Assembly: GCA_004794655.1 (NCBI GenBank)
Contig: SMMW01000001.1
Span: 23,968,501-24,032,500 of the forward strand
DNA length: 64,000 nt
Reading direction: 5' to 3'
DNA from: Marisa cornuarietis
Lineage: Eukaryota; Mollusca; Gastropoda; Architaenioglossa; Ampullariidae
The position numbers and the translations under genes were made by a program. Of this stretch, positions 1 through 13,433 are shown piece after piece. The notes under the pieces are model-generated. The model did not search any database and was not told the DNA's origin. It saw only the letters and a program-made list of their open reading frames with translations. Positions within the stretch are counted from its first letter, which is position 1; every line of letters starts with the position of its first letter.

Positions 1-30
1 CACGCACGCACGCACGCACACACACACACG
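1..30. repeat. Simple repeat (CACG/CA)n at window edge
   Basis: The first 30 bases are CACG units turning into (CA)n. This is a truncated microsatellite at the window edge. The following 100 bases before the satellite hold nothing I recognise. Confidence 0.8.
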
Positions 31-130
31 GAGTGATAGTTGAGGGCTTTTCTTAGAAACCGAGACTTGGAGGGTAAAGACTCGGGGAAAAGTAGGAAGG
101 GTAGGTATCTGGAAGACCTGGGTTAGAAAA

Positions 131-3100
131 CCTGTTGGTATGCATATGCTTTGGTGTACATATACTTTGGTGTGCATATACTTTAGTGTACATATACTTA
201 GGTGTACATATACTTTGGTGTGCATATAGTTTGGTGTGCACATACTTTGGTGTACATATGCTTAGGTGTACATATGCTTTGGTGTACATATACTTTGGTG
301 TGCATATAGTTTGGTGTGCACATACTTTGGTGTACATATGCTTTGGTGTGCATATACTTTGGTGTACATATGCTTTGGTGTACATATACTTTGGTGTACA
401 TATGCTTAGGTGTACATATGCTTAGGTGTACATATACTTTGGTGTGCATATACTTTAGTGTACATATATTTTGGTGTACATATAATTTGGTGTACATATA
501 CTTTGGTGTACATATACTTTGTTGTGCATATACTTAGGTGTACATATACTTTGGTGTGCATATACTTTGGTGTACATATACTTTGGTGTGCATATACTTA
601 GGTGTGCATATGCTTAGGTGTACATATACTTTGGTGTACATATACTTTGGTGTACATATACTTTGGTGTGCATATACTTAGGTGTGCATATGCTTAGGTG
701 TACATATACTTTGGTGTACATATACTTTGATGTACATATACTTTGGTGTGCATATGCTTTGGTGTACATATACTTTGGTGTACATATACTCTGGTGTACA
801 TATACTTTGATGTACATATACTTTGGCGTGCATATACTTTGGTGTACATATGCTTTGGTGTACATATACTTTGGTGTGCATATACTTTGGTGAACATATA
901 CTTTGTTGTGCATATACTTAGGTGTACATATACTTTGGTGTGCAATGCTCTGGTGTACATATACTTTGGTGTACATATATTGTGGTGTACATATAATTTG
1001 TTGTACATTTACTTTGTTGTGCATACACTTAGGTGTACATATACTTTGGTGTACATATATTGTGGTGTACATATAATTTGTTGTACATTTACTTTGTTGT
1101 GCATATACTTAGGTGTACATATACTTTGGTGTGCATATGCTCTGGTGTACATATGCTTAGGTGTGCATATACTTTGGTGTACATATGCTTAGGTGTACAT
1201 ATACTTTGGTGTACATATGCTTAGGTGTACATATACTTTGGTGTACATATGCTCTGGTGTACATATGCTTAGGTGTGCATATACTTTGGTGTACATATGC
1301 TTAGGTGTGCATATACTTTGGTGTACATATGCTTAGGTGTACATATACTTTGGTGTACATATGCTTAGGTGTACATATACTTTGGTGTACATATACTTTG
1401 GTGTACATATGCTCTGGTGTACATATGCTTAGGTGTACATATACTTTGGTGTACATATGCTCTGGTGTACATATGCTTAGGTGTACATATACTTTGGTGT
1501 GCATATACTTTAGTGTACATATAATTTGGTGTACATATAATTTGGTGTACATATACTTTGTTGTGCATATACTTAGGTGTACATATGCTTAGGTGTACAT
1601 ATACTTTGGTGTACATATACTTTGGTGTGCATATACTTAGATGTACATATACTTTGGTGTACATATACTTTGGTGTGCATCTGCTCTGGTGTACATATAC
1701 TTTGGTGTGCATATACTTTGGTGTACATTTAATTTGGTGTACATATACTTTGGCGTGCATATACTTTGGTGTACATATGCTTTGGTGTACATATACTTTG
1801 GTGTGCATATACTTTGGTGAACATATACTTTGTTGTGCATATACTTAGGTGTACATATACTTTGGTGTGCAATGCTCTGGTGTACATATACTTTGGTGTA
1901 CATATATTGTGGTGTACATATAATTTGTTGTACATTTACTTTGTTGTGCATACACTTAGGTGTACATATACTTTGGTGTACATATATTGTGGTGTACATA
2001 TAATTTGTTGTACATTTACTTTGTTGTGCATATACTTAGGTGTACATATACTTAGGTGTACATATACTTTGGTGTGCATATACTTTGGTGTGCATATGCT
2101 CTGGTGTACATATACTATGGTGTACATATACTATGGTGTACATATACTCTGGTGTACACATACTTTGGTGTGCATATGCTCTGGTGTACATATACTATGG
2201 TGTACATATACTTTGGTGTGCATATACTTTGGTGTGCATATGCTCTGGTGTACATATACTATGGTGTACATATACTATGGTGTACATATACTCTGGTGTA
2301 CACATACTTTGGTGTGCATATGCTCTGGTGTACATATACTATGGTGTACATATACTTTGGTATACATATACTTTGGTGTACATATACTATGGTGTACATA
2401 TACTATGGTGTACATATACTTTGGTGTGCATATACTCTGGTGTACACATACTTTGGTGTACATATGCTTTGGTGTGCATATACTTTGGTGTACATATACT
2501 TTGGTGTACATATACTTTGGTGTACATATGCTTTGGTGTGCATATACTTTGGTGTGCATATACTTTGGTGTACATATACTTTGGTGTGCATATGCTCTGG
2601 TGTACATATACTATGGTGTACATATACTATGGTGTACATATACTCTGGTGTACACATACTTTGGTGTGCATATGCTCTGGTGTACATATACTATGGTGTA
2701 CATATACTTTGGTGTACATATACTTTGGTGTACATATACTATGGTGTACATATACTATGGTGTACATATACTTTGGTGTGCATATACTCTGGTGTACACA
2801 TACTTTGGTGTACATATACTTTGGTGTGCATATACTTTGGTGTGCATATACTTTGGTGTACATATGCTTTGGTGTGCATATACTTTGGTGTACATATACT
2901 TTGGTGTACATATACTTTGGTGTGCATATACTTTGGTGTACATATGCTTTGGTGTGCATATACTTTGGTGTGCATATACTTTGGTGTGCATATATTGTGG
3001 TGTACATTTACTTTGTTGTGCATATACTTAGGTGTACATATACTTTGGTGTACATATACTTAGGTGTACATATACTTTGGTGTACATATATTTTGGTGTA

Positions 3101-3718
3101 CATATAATTTGTTGTACATTTACTTTGTTGTGCATATACTTAGGTGTACATATACTTTGGTGTACATATGCTCTGGTGTACATATGCTTAGGTGTGCATA
3201 TACTTTGGTGTACATATGCTTAGGTGTACATATACTTTGGTGTACATATGCTTAGGTGTACATATACTTTGGTGTACATATGCTCTGGTGTACATATGCT
3301 TAGGTGTACATATACTTTGGTGTGCATATACTTTAGTGTACATATAATTTGGTGTACATATAATTTGGTGTACATATACTTTGTTGTGCATATACTTAGG
3401 TGTACATATGCTTAGGTGTACATATACTTTGGTGTACATATACTTTGGTGTGCATATACTTAGATGTACATATACTTTGGTGTACATATACTTTGGTGTG
3501 CATCTGCTCTGGTGTACATATACTTTGGTGTGCATATACTTTGGTGTACATTTAATTTGGTGTACATATACTTTGGTGTGCATATACTTTGGTGTACATA
3601 TCCTTTGGTGTACATATACTTTGGTGTGCATATACCTAGGTGTGCATATATTTTGGTGTGTATATACTTTGGTGTGCATATACTTTGGTGTAGATATGCT
3701 TTGGTGTACATATGCTTT
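131..3718. repeat. 16-bp satellite array, about 3.6 kb
   Basis: About 220 tandem copies of a 16-bp unit (GGTGTACATATACTTT with variants TGCATA, CTTAGG, CTCTGG, ACTATGG). Because 16 is not a multiple of 3 and the unit lacks stops in several phases, both strands show long spurious reading frames (up to 421 codons) of VHILWCTYTLVYIYF-like composition; they are not genes. Blocks of ordered variants recur: the rare 15-bp variant TGCAATGCTC is at 941 and 1868, and CATCTGCTCTGG is at 1678 and 3501. The array therefore also grew by copying blocks of several hundred bases. It lies downstream of the last visible ankyrin exon, probably in an intron or 3' flank of that gene. Confidence 0.95.
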
Positions 3719-4178
3719 TCCGTGAAAGAAGCTCACACAAATACCTGGTGTCAGTTTCTAATTTACTGAATTCGCAGTGCAAAGCTGAAACTTATTGATC
3801 GGCAACTAACCTCCTGTAGTTTCAATCTCCTACATAAATACTTTGTTGTGCACTTCCATATCAGTCAGTCTTTGTGTACTTTAGGTGTTGTTGGTGCAGA
3901 TTGGGATTAACAACACTCAAGTATTAGCTCGTAAAATATCCTTTCATGTTCATTGTATACTAGAGACCTATAGACTCAAGCGAATGTTGCTACACATCAG
4001 GTCTTACTTTAGTTCTTGTGACAAACAGGTGAGACTCATTCTACACCTTTATACACTTGAAACATTTAAATTTAAACTGAATGTCACTACAAACAATGTC
4101 CTACTTTAATTATATTAATGAATTTCATTAGTCTTGTCACAAGCAGTTCAGAATCATTCTACATTTTCCTCAACCGAC
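3719..4178. other. Intron or flank without recognisable feature
   Basis: AT-rich unique sequence between the 16-bp satellite and the donor of the last visible ankyrin exon. I searched the minus strand for the expected continuation of the ankyrin protein and found none, so the next exon should lie outside the window. Confidence 0.5.
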
Positions 4179-4348
4179 CTTCGTTTTCATCACAGCATTG
4201 ACATCAGCCCCTCTGTCCAGCAGGACTTTGGCCAGCCTGAGATTGTTGGTCAGTGCGGCGATGTGGAGACAGGTGCGTCCCTCCTTGTTGGCCACATTGA
4301 CTTTGTCTGTACCTGCAGGGCTCTCATCCAGCAAGTACTGCACAACCT
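4179..4348 (-). CDS. Ankyrin gene exon 8 (ankyrin 15-16), last in window
   Basis: 170 nt after acceptor GCTTTGACAG. It encodes EVVQYLLDESPAGTDKVN, then NKEGRTCLHIAALTNNLRLA and VLLDRGADVNAVMKTK. The most likely donor is AAG/GTCGGT at 4178, and the frame stops shortly after if unspliced. The following exon is outside the window. Confidence 0.85.
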
Positions 4349-7300
4349 CTGTCAAAGCAACACGGTGGGTCGAGATATTTCACAACACTTGGAGAGGACC
4401 GTACAATGTCTATGATGTCAGCACAACTGTCAGCCCAATTAGTTCAGTAGGATCTTAGAGTGGGATTCGCAGGAAGTATCAGTCTACACATCCACCAGAA
4501 GCCAAGCCAGCCAACACAATCAGACATTTATACCTACGTGGTATTCACGTTGTCCATTAGAACGGCAACAAATAGCGTTTTGGATACACCTGTACATACT
4601 GTCAGCGCCTCAGGGCAAGCAGAAATAGGAGACAGTGATTAGTTTGTCATCAACTAGGAGACAGTGATCAGCCAGATTGTCATGAAATAGGAGACAATGA
4701 TCAGCTAGTTTGTCATCAAATAGGAGACAGCGATCAGTCAGTTTGTCATCATATAGGAGACAGTGATCAGCCAGTTTGTCGTGAAATAGGAGACAGTGAT
4801 CAGCCAGTTTGTCATCATATAGGAGACAGTGATCAGCCAGTTTGTCGTGAAATAGGAGACAGTGATCAGCCAGTTTGTCGTGAAATAGGAGACAGTGATC
4901 AGCCAGTTTGTCATCAAGTAGGAGACAGTAATCAGTCAGTTTGTCATCAACTAGGAGACAGTGATCAGCCAGTTTGTCATCAAGTAGGAGACAGTGACCA
5001 GTTAGTTTGTCATCAAGTAGGAGACAGTGATCAGTCAGTTTGTCATCAAATAGGAGACAGTGATCAGTCAGTTTGTCATCAAATAGGAGACAGTGATCAG
5101 CCAGTTTGTCATCAAGTAGGAGACAGTGACCAGTTAGTTTGTCATCAAGTAGGAGACAGTGACCAGTTAGTTTGTCATCAAGTAGGAGACAGTGATCAGT
5201 CAGTTTGTCATCAAATAGGAGACAGTGATCAGTTAGTTTGTCATGAAATAGGAGACAGTGATCAGTCAGTTTGTCGTGTAGCAGTCAAACCATTACAAAT
5301 GGTGTGTATGAGTCTATCGTATGATTGCTAGACATGAATATCGAGTGAATCGTACGATATGAATCGTAGTTACACACCAACATGTCCAGCTTGCGCCGCC
5401 TCGTGTACAGGGTAGTCCCCCTTGATCGTGGGGCGCCACACGTCAACTTCTTGTGCTCGCAGACTTTCCAGGACATCACGTGATCCTTTGACAGCAGCAC
5501 AGTGAGCTGTGCTGCAAAAATCGCCACGTCACTTAGAATTACAACTATTTGATGACTTGCTGTAGCTGCTGACCAACGGCGGTAAATACTTTCAGTCGTG
5601 TAACATGGGACGTACTCAAGGTTTGCTATAGGACAGTAGTAATCAGACAACTTATATCTACTTGTCTACAAGACAGCCTCATGTCTATAGCACTAGTCTA
5701 GCCTATATATCTACTTGTCTACAAGACAGCCTCATGTCTATAGCACTAGTTTAGCCTACATATCTACTTGTCTACAAGACAGCCTCATGTCTATAGCACT
5801 AGTCTAGCCTACATATCTACTTGTCTTGAAGACCGCCTCATGTCTATAGCACTAGTTTAGCCTACATATCTACTTGTCTACAAGACAGCCTCATGTCTAT
5901 AGCACTAGTCTAGCCTACATATCTCCTTGTCTACAAGACAGCCTCATGTCTATAGCACTAGTCTAGCTAGCCTACATATCTACTTGTCTACAAGACAGCC
6001 TCATGTCTACAGCACTAGTTTAGCCTACATATCTACTTGTCTACAAGACAGCCTCATGTCTATAGCATAAGTCTAGCCTACATATCTCCTTGTCTACAAG
6101 ACAGCCTCATGTCTATACCACTAGTCTAGCTAGCCTACATATCTACTTGTCTACAAGACAGCGTCATGTCTATAGCACTAGTTTAGCCTACATATCTACT
6201 TGTCTACAAGACAGCCTCATGTCTATAGCACTAGTCTAGCTAGCCTACATATCTCCTTGTCTACAAGACAGCCTCATGTCTATAGCACTAGTCTAGCCTA
6301 CATATCTACTTGTCTACAAGACAGCGTCATGTCTATAGCACTAGTCTAGCCTACATATCTACTTGTCTACAAGACAGCGTCATGTCTATAGCACTAGTCT
6401 AGCCTACATATCTACTTGTCTACAAGACAGCGTCATGTCTATAGCACTAGTCTAGCCTACATATCTACTTGTCTACAAGACAGTGTCAAGTCTATAGCAC
6501 TAGTCTAGCTAGCCTACATATCTCCTTGTCTACAAGACAGCTTCATGTCTATAGCACTAGTCTAGCTAGCCTACATATCTCCTTGTCTACAAGACAGCGT
6601 CATGTCTATAGCACTAGTCTAGCTAGCCTACATATCTACTTGTCTACAAGACAGCGTCATGTCTATAGCACTAGTCTAGCCTAGATATCTACTTGTCTAC
6701 AAGACAGCGTCATATCTATAGCACTAGTCTAGCCTACATATCTACTTGTCTACAAGACAGCGTGAAGTCTATAGCACTAGTCTAGCTAGCCTACATATCT
6801 CCTTGTCTACAAGACAGCTTCATGTCTATAGCACTAGTCTAGCTAGCATACATATCTCCTTGTCTACAAGACAGCGTCATGTCTATAGCACTAGTCTAGC
6901 CAACATATCTACTTGTCTACAAGACAGCCTCATGTCTATAGCACTAGTCTAGCCTACATATCTACTTGTCTACAAGACAGCCTCATGTCTATAGCACTAC
7001 TTTAGCCTACATATCTACTTGTCTACAAGAGCGTCATGTCTATAGCACTAGTCTAGCCTACATATCTACTTGTCTACAAGACAGCCTCATGTCTATAGCA
7101 CTACTTTAGCCTACATATCTACTTGTCTACAAGACAGCGTCATGTCTATAGCACTAGTCTAGCCAACATATCTACTTGTCTACAAGACAGCCTCATGTCT
7201 ATAGCACTAGTTTAGCCTACATATCTCCTTGTCTACAAGACAGCCTCATGTCTATAGCACTAGTCTAGCCTACATATCTACTTGTCTACAAGACAGCCTC

Positions 7301-8010
7301 ATGTCTATAGCACTACTTTAGCCTACATATCTACTTGTCTACAAGACAGCGTCATGTCTATAGCACTAGTCTAGCCTACATATCTACTTGTCTACAAGAC
7401 AGCCTCATGTCTATAGCACTACTTTAGCCTACATATCTACTTGTCTACAAGACAGCGTCATGTCTATAGCACTAGTCTAGCCTACATATCTACTTGTCTA
7501 CAAGACAGCGTCAAGTCTATAGCACTAGTCTAGCCTACATATCTACTTGTCTACAAGACAGCGTCATGTCTATAGCACTAGTCTAGCCTACATATCTACT
7601 TGTCTACAAGACAGCCTCATGTCTATAGCACTAGTTTAGCTAGCCTACATATCTACTTGTCTACAAACCAGCTTCACACGCGAGCAAGCTTGACAAACGT
7701 GCTGACATAGTTGTTTTATCAAAAATGGCGGATTCGGTCAAACATTCGTCCATATTTGTCCAAAGGGGCCATAAGCAAAAGAACTCAAGTGACTTAGTGC
7801 AGCACAGGGGAAAAAACTCAAATTCTCTGTAGCAACTCATCTTTTTTTACTTGTCAGACAACTGAGGAGACAGCACAGATTTCCTGTCTCTATATTACAG
7901 TTAAAATAACAACTGGTGTTGATTACAAGTATGGAGGACAACTCACAGTCAGTGTTGCTGTTACAGAAATAAAGTAACAACTAATATTGATTACAGCTAT
8001 AACACACTGG

Positions 8011-8070
<60 letters not shown>

Positions 8071-11000
8071 TATTACAAGTACTCACTTTCGCCCGCGGTT
8101 GTCGGTGTGTGCAGACCTGGCCCCCAGCTGCAGTAGGGTAGTCACGCAGTCAGTGTGGCCCAAGGTGATGGCGTAAAAGAGTGGCGTGCACTGGTTGTGA
8201 TCAGTGGGGTCCACCCCAGCTCCACACGTGGTGACCAACTGTCTGACACACTCCGTGTGACCCCGACTGGCGGCACAGTGGAGGGCACATAACCCATCTT
8301 TGTCAGCTGTGTCAGGGTTAGCGCCTGCTGCTACCAACATGCCACACGCATCGGCGTTACCTAGGAAACCAAGCAAGCGGTCACACAGCGGTCCAGTACT
8401 TCACACAGCTTGTAACGCATGCTAGACAAAGACCGATGTAGAACTTTAATGTTAACACAGAAGAAAACATTGTGAAAGTTGATATAAAACACAAAACTGT
8501 TAACATGAAGATGTCATTAAAGATATTAGCAATCAGGACAAACTGTCATTAAAGTGCGTGTTATGCTGGACAGTAATAATAAATGTTTGTTTACCCAGAT
8601 AGCATTTAAACATTTTATAAATGTTTCCAAAAGTTCTCAAGAAATGTTTGAATAATGTTTGCAGAAAATGTTTTGCTAATGTTTATCTTGCACATTTAAT
8701 TAATGTTTTATTAATGTTTTATTATTGTTTACATTCAAACTTCTACCTTTTTAAAATGCTTTATAAACATTTTCCTGCAAAACATTTAAAAGTTGTGTCA
8801 CAACCTCGGGAAGCGTGACTCTCACTCTCTCTCTCTCTTCCAATCACGTGCATTGGCCATGGCGCGTAAGAGTGTTTTGAGATGACTGATTTTACAACAG
8901 TTTTCAAATGTACAAATCTATAGTACCAAACAAGCATATTTTATTAGAATACACATTACACTTTGAATATTACTTAATAGTAATTTAAGCGTCTTTATTC
9001 TGTTCTATAGCTTACATCCTCTGTCGTTTCTCTCATTCAACCATCCCTTACTGCGTCATACATTCTACGTCATACATTCTACGTCAGACTACATCATAAT
9101 CCTACGTCATACATCTTAAGAAGTTTTCGGCAAATGTTTACATAACATTTATTTAATATTTTTGATTAAATGTTATGTTTCCTACCATTTTAAAATATTG
9201 GCAAAATGCTTCAGTTTTTAAATGTGTTTATTGGGTAAATGTTTCTAACATGTTTCTAAAATGTTTCATTTCAAACTTTTACATTATTACAACCATGTTG
9301 GAGGTAAGACCGTATTCTGCTTAGTTTATTACTGATGGGAGATCACAACAAGGAATGAGTTAGTTTATTACTTATAGGAGATACCCCCAAGATAATTATA
9401 ACTCAATTCAGGTGCTAGAGAAAGGAAGTCCTCACAGGTGTCCCCGCTCAGGTAAATCAAAGCACTCACCTGCACTAGCAGCCCAGATAATTGGGGTGCG
9501 CATGTCTTTATCACGAACTTCTGGTGAAACTCCATGATCTAGAAGCTTCCTCAAAAGATGAAGGTTGCCATGGACTTCTTGACTGCCTTTGCCTGCGGAA
9601 TGTTGGAGCTCATCACTGTCTGTATGGGTAGGATGCCCCACCTGTGCAGGTCGTGCCACCTGGGCAGCGTAGTGCACTGGGTAGGCCTGGTGTGCGTCAG
9701 GTGACGACAGTTCAACGTCGTACTCCAGAAGGACGTCGAGGACACCAGCATGGCCGCACACTACAGCAGCAACAACAGCAACAACTCTCATAGCAACACT
9801 CGCGTGATAGTTGGATACAACATCAACACCAACACCAACAGCACGATATCCGTTTGATAGCAAAAGCCATCGTCACTTTGACTCACTACACACTACAATA
9901 AGCGTAGCGAAGACATCTTGACAGAGCAGAATGCTTAGCCAAGTGTCATGGCAACAGCATATTGATGTGATTGATGTTGTTTTAAGTAGCTTGGAGGTAA
10001 AGCATACAGGCATAGCAAGTAGGTGCATTGCGTAGGTACAAAGCATGTAGGTACATTGTAACACAGTGGCGTAGGAACAGGGGGGGCAAGGGGGGCAGCC
10101 GCCCCCCCCCCCAAAAAAAAAGATGCTGGGAAGGCAAGAATGTGAACGTTATTGATTGTCAGCATGGAGCTTGCCCCCCCAAAGCCGAGCATCTTCCTAC
10201 GCCACTGTAACATTGTGTAGATACACAACATGTAGGCACCGCATGTAGGTACATAACGTGTCGGTACACAATCTGTAAGCATACCACCTGAAGGAACAGT
10301 GAGTATATATATAGGCACAACGTGTAGGTACACAACGTGTAGTCATTGAATGTCTTTTCTCTGTCCACCTACCTCTGGCCTTTGACCTGTACAGACTAAC
10401 GAGCGCACTGTGTAAACTGATTGGCTTTCCTCTCTCCACCTACCTGTGGCCCAGTGGGCGACAGTGTGGTGTTGATGGTCTCGACAGGTGAGAGAGGCTC
10501 CGCGCTTCAGCAGCAGTCTGATGAGAGGAACATTAGCAGCGATGACGGCCAGGTGCAACGGAGTCAGACCTTCGTCGTCAGTGGTGGCGAGGAGGGAGGG
10601 GTCCGACTTGAGCAGCAGCTCGGCGCACGCCGTGTCCGGGTTCTCCACACAGTGATGCAGCGCCGTGCGGCCGTGCGCGTCCCTGTCGCTGACACTGGCC
10701 TGTAGCACAGTATAACTAGTCAACTAGTCTTCATTACATTACAACATTACAACACAATCAACTAGTCCTTTACAATATAAGATGACAGCAACTAGTCTTC
10801 ATTACATTACACCATTACAACACAATCAACTAGTCCATTACAATATAAGATGTCAGCAACTAGTCTTCATTACATTACACCATTACAACACAATCAACTA
10901 GTCCATTACAATATAAGATGTCAGCAACTAGTCTTCATTACATTACACCATTACAACACAATCAACTAGTCCATTACAATATAAGATGACATCCACTAGT

Positions 11001-13360
11001 CTTCATTACATTACACCATTACAACACAATCAACCAGTCCATTACAATAGAAGATGTCAGCAACTAGTCTTCATTACATTACAACATTACAACACAATCA
11101 ACTAGTCCATTACAATATAAGATGTCAGCAACTAGTCTTCATTACATTACACCATTACAACACAATCAACTAGTCCATTACAATAGAAGATGTCAGCAAC
11201 TAGTCTTCATTACATTACAACATTACAACACAATCAACTAGTCCATTACAATATAAGATGTCAGCAACTAGTCTTCATTACATTACAACATTACAACACA
11301 ATCAACTAGTCCATTACAATATAAGATGTCAGCAACTAGTCTTCTTTACATTACACCATTACAACACAATCAACTAGTCCATTACAATATAAGATGTCAG
11401 CAACTAGTCTTCATTACATTACAACATTACAACACAATCAACTAGTCCATTACAATATAAGATGTCAGCAACTAGTCTTCTTTACATTACACCATTACAA
11501 CACAATCAACTAGTCCATTACAATATAAGATGTCAGCAACTAGTCTTCATTACATTACAACATTACAACACAATCAACTAGTCCATTACAATATAAGATG
11601 TCAGCAACTAGTCTTCATTACATTACAACATTACAACACAATCAACTAGTCCATTACAATATAAGATGTCAGCAACTAGTCTTCTTTACAGTTTACCTAA
11701 ACCATCAAATAGTCTTCATCACATTACAACATTACTAAATAAGCTAGTCCATTACAATAGAATGATATCATCAATGTTAGGAATTAAATAGTGTAGCGGT
11801 GTGTAACCGGCGCCGCCATTGCTTTGTTGTGGTACTTGACCCCGGCTGACCTGTCCAGCAGCGGCCAGTGCGGCGAGGACGAAGCATCTCTAGACTGTTC
11901 CAGTGTGTGTGAGAGCGAGTGAGACTGATGCAAGACTTAGCACCTGGATTGTTCGGTGTGGGAGAGCGCATGCGTGACGGGTAGGTGCTGGATAACTCTA
12001 GAGAACTGTGTACATGTAGATATAAGCGGTGTGAGTGAGCGTCAGAGAGAGAGAGAGAAGAAGGTTGCAGCAGACAGAAGTTAGAAGCGAGCGACAACAG
12101 TAGAGAGACTGTGTTGCCGTTAGAGTGTTGTGTGTCGTGTTCAGGCGAGCGTGACGTGTGTAGCTAGCGTACGTGTCGCTGAGAGGTCAGAGGTATTTGG
12201 CGAAGCTGTGGTAACTGTGTTGGACTGTGTGTCGCCGGTTGCCAGCGTGTGATGCCAGAGAGGAGACATCTATGCTGTAAATAAAGTGCTTTGCTAAACG
12301 GCTTGGCTGTGAGGGCTGTTTTCTTGAGAGAGAGTTTGGCACCGCGGATCGAGGACCCATAACGAGCCATTGACGACGACAGAGGCATCCGGGTCCTGTG
12401 TTACGCCGTTGATTCAAATACGGAGACAACACCACCATTTCCATCCGTAACAATCAACTATAGTCATCGTTACAGTATAACATCATTAACTTGTCTTCGG
12501 TACAGTATAACATCATTAGCTAGTCTTCATTACAGAGTACGACGTCATCAGCTAGTCTTCATTACAGAATACGACGTCATCACGTAGTCTTCATTACAGA
12601 ATACGACGTCATCACGTAGTCTTCATTACAGAATACGACGTCATCACGTAGTCTTTATTACAGAATACGACGTCATCACGTAGTCTTCATTACAGAGTAC
12701 GACGTCATCAGCTAGTCTTCATTACAGAATGCGACGTCATCACGTAGTCTTCATTACAGAATACGACGTCATCACGTAGTCTTCATTACATAATAAGACG
12801 TTATCAACTGGTCTTGATTATTACAATATATTGATATCATCACCTAGTCGTCATTACGGAATATCGACGTCATCAACTAGTCTTCACTAAAATATATTGA
12901 TATCATCAACTAGTCTTCACTACAGCATACGACGTCATCAACTAGTCTCTATTGCAGCAGAATAGCGTCATCGACGTCTCCATTACAGGATAATGATGTA
13001 GTCAACTAGTCTCCATTACAGCATATTGACGTCGGCAACTAGTCTCCATTACAGCATAATGACGTCGTCGTTTGGTCCATTACAGCATAATGACGTCATC
13101 ATCTGGTCCGTTACAACATAATGGCGTCATCAACTAGTCTTCATTACAGAATAATGGTATCATCAACTACTCTGCATTACATTACATCATCAACTGGTCC
13201 CTCATAGCATAATGACGTAGACATAATGCACGCACACAGACTAGAACACACATGAGTATAATGCACGCACACAATTATCTATGCACATACAAATACGCAC
13301 AGAATTATTATGCGTGCACACAAATAAATACAGGATTACAATGCATTCAAACAGTACAAA

Positions 13361-13433
<73 letters not shown>

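Noticed and set aside
1766..3107. Long open frames (up to 421 codons) on both strands in the 16-bp satellite
   Set aside because: They follow from a stop-poor 16-bp unit and exist in several frames and on both strands. There is no start context or splice signal.
5645..7668. Possible CRISPR-like array of regular repeats
   Set aside because: Whole units are repeated head to tail without unique spacers, and the DNA is an animal intron.
8580..9300. Foldback transposon in ankyrin intron 5
   Set aside because: Inverted similarity is limited to a few ATGTTT-rich words and TTTACCCA. It could be base composition, so I did not call an element.
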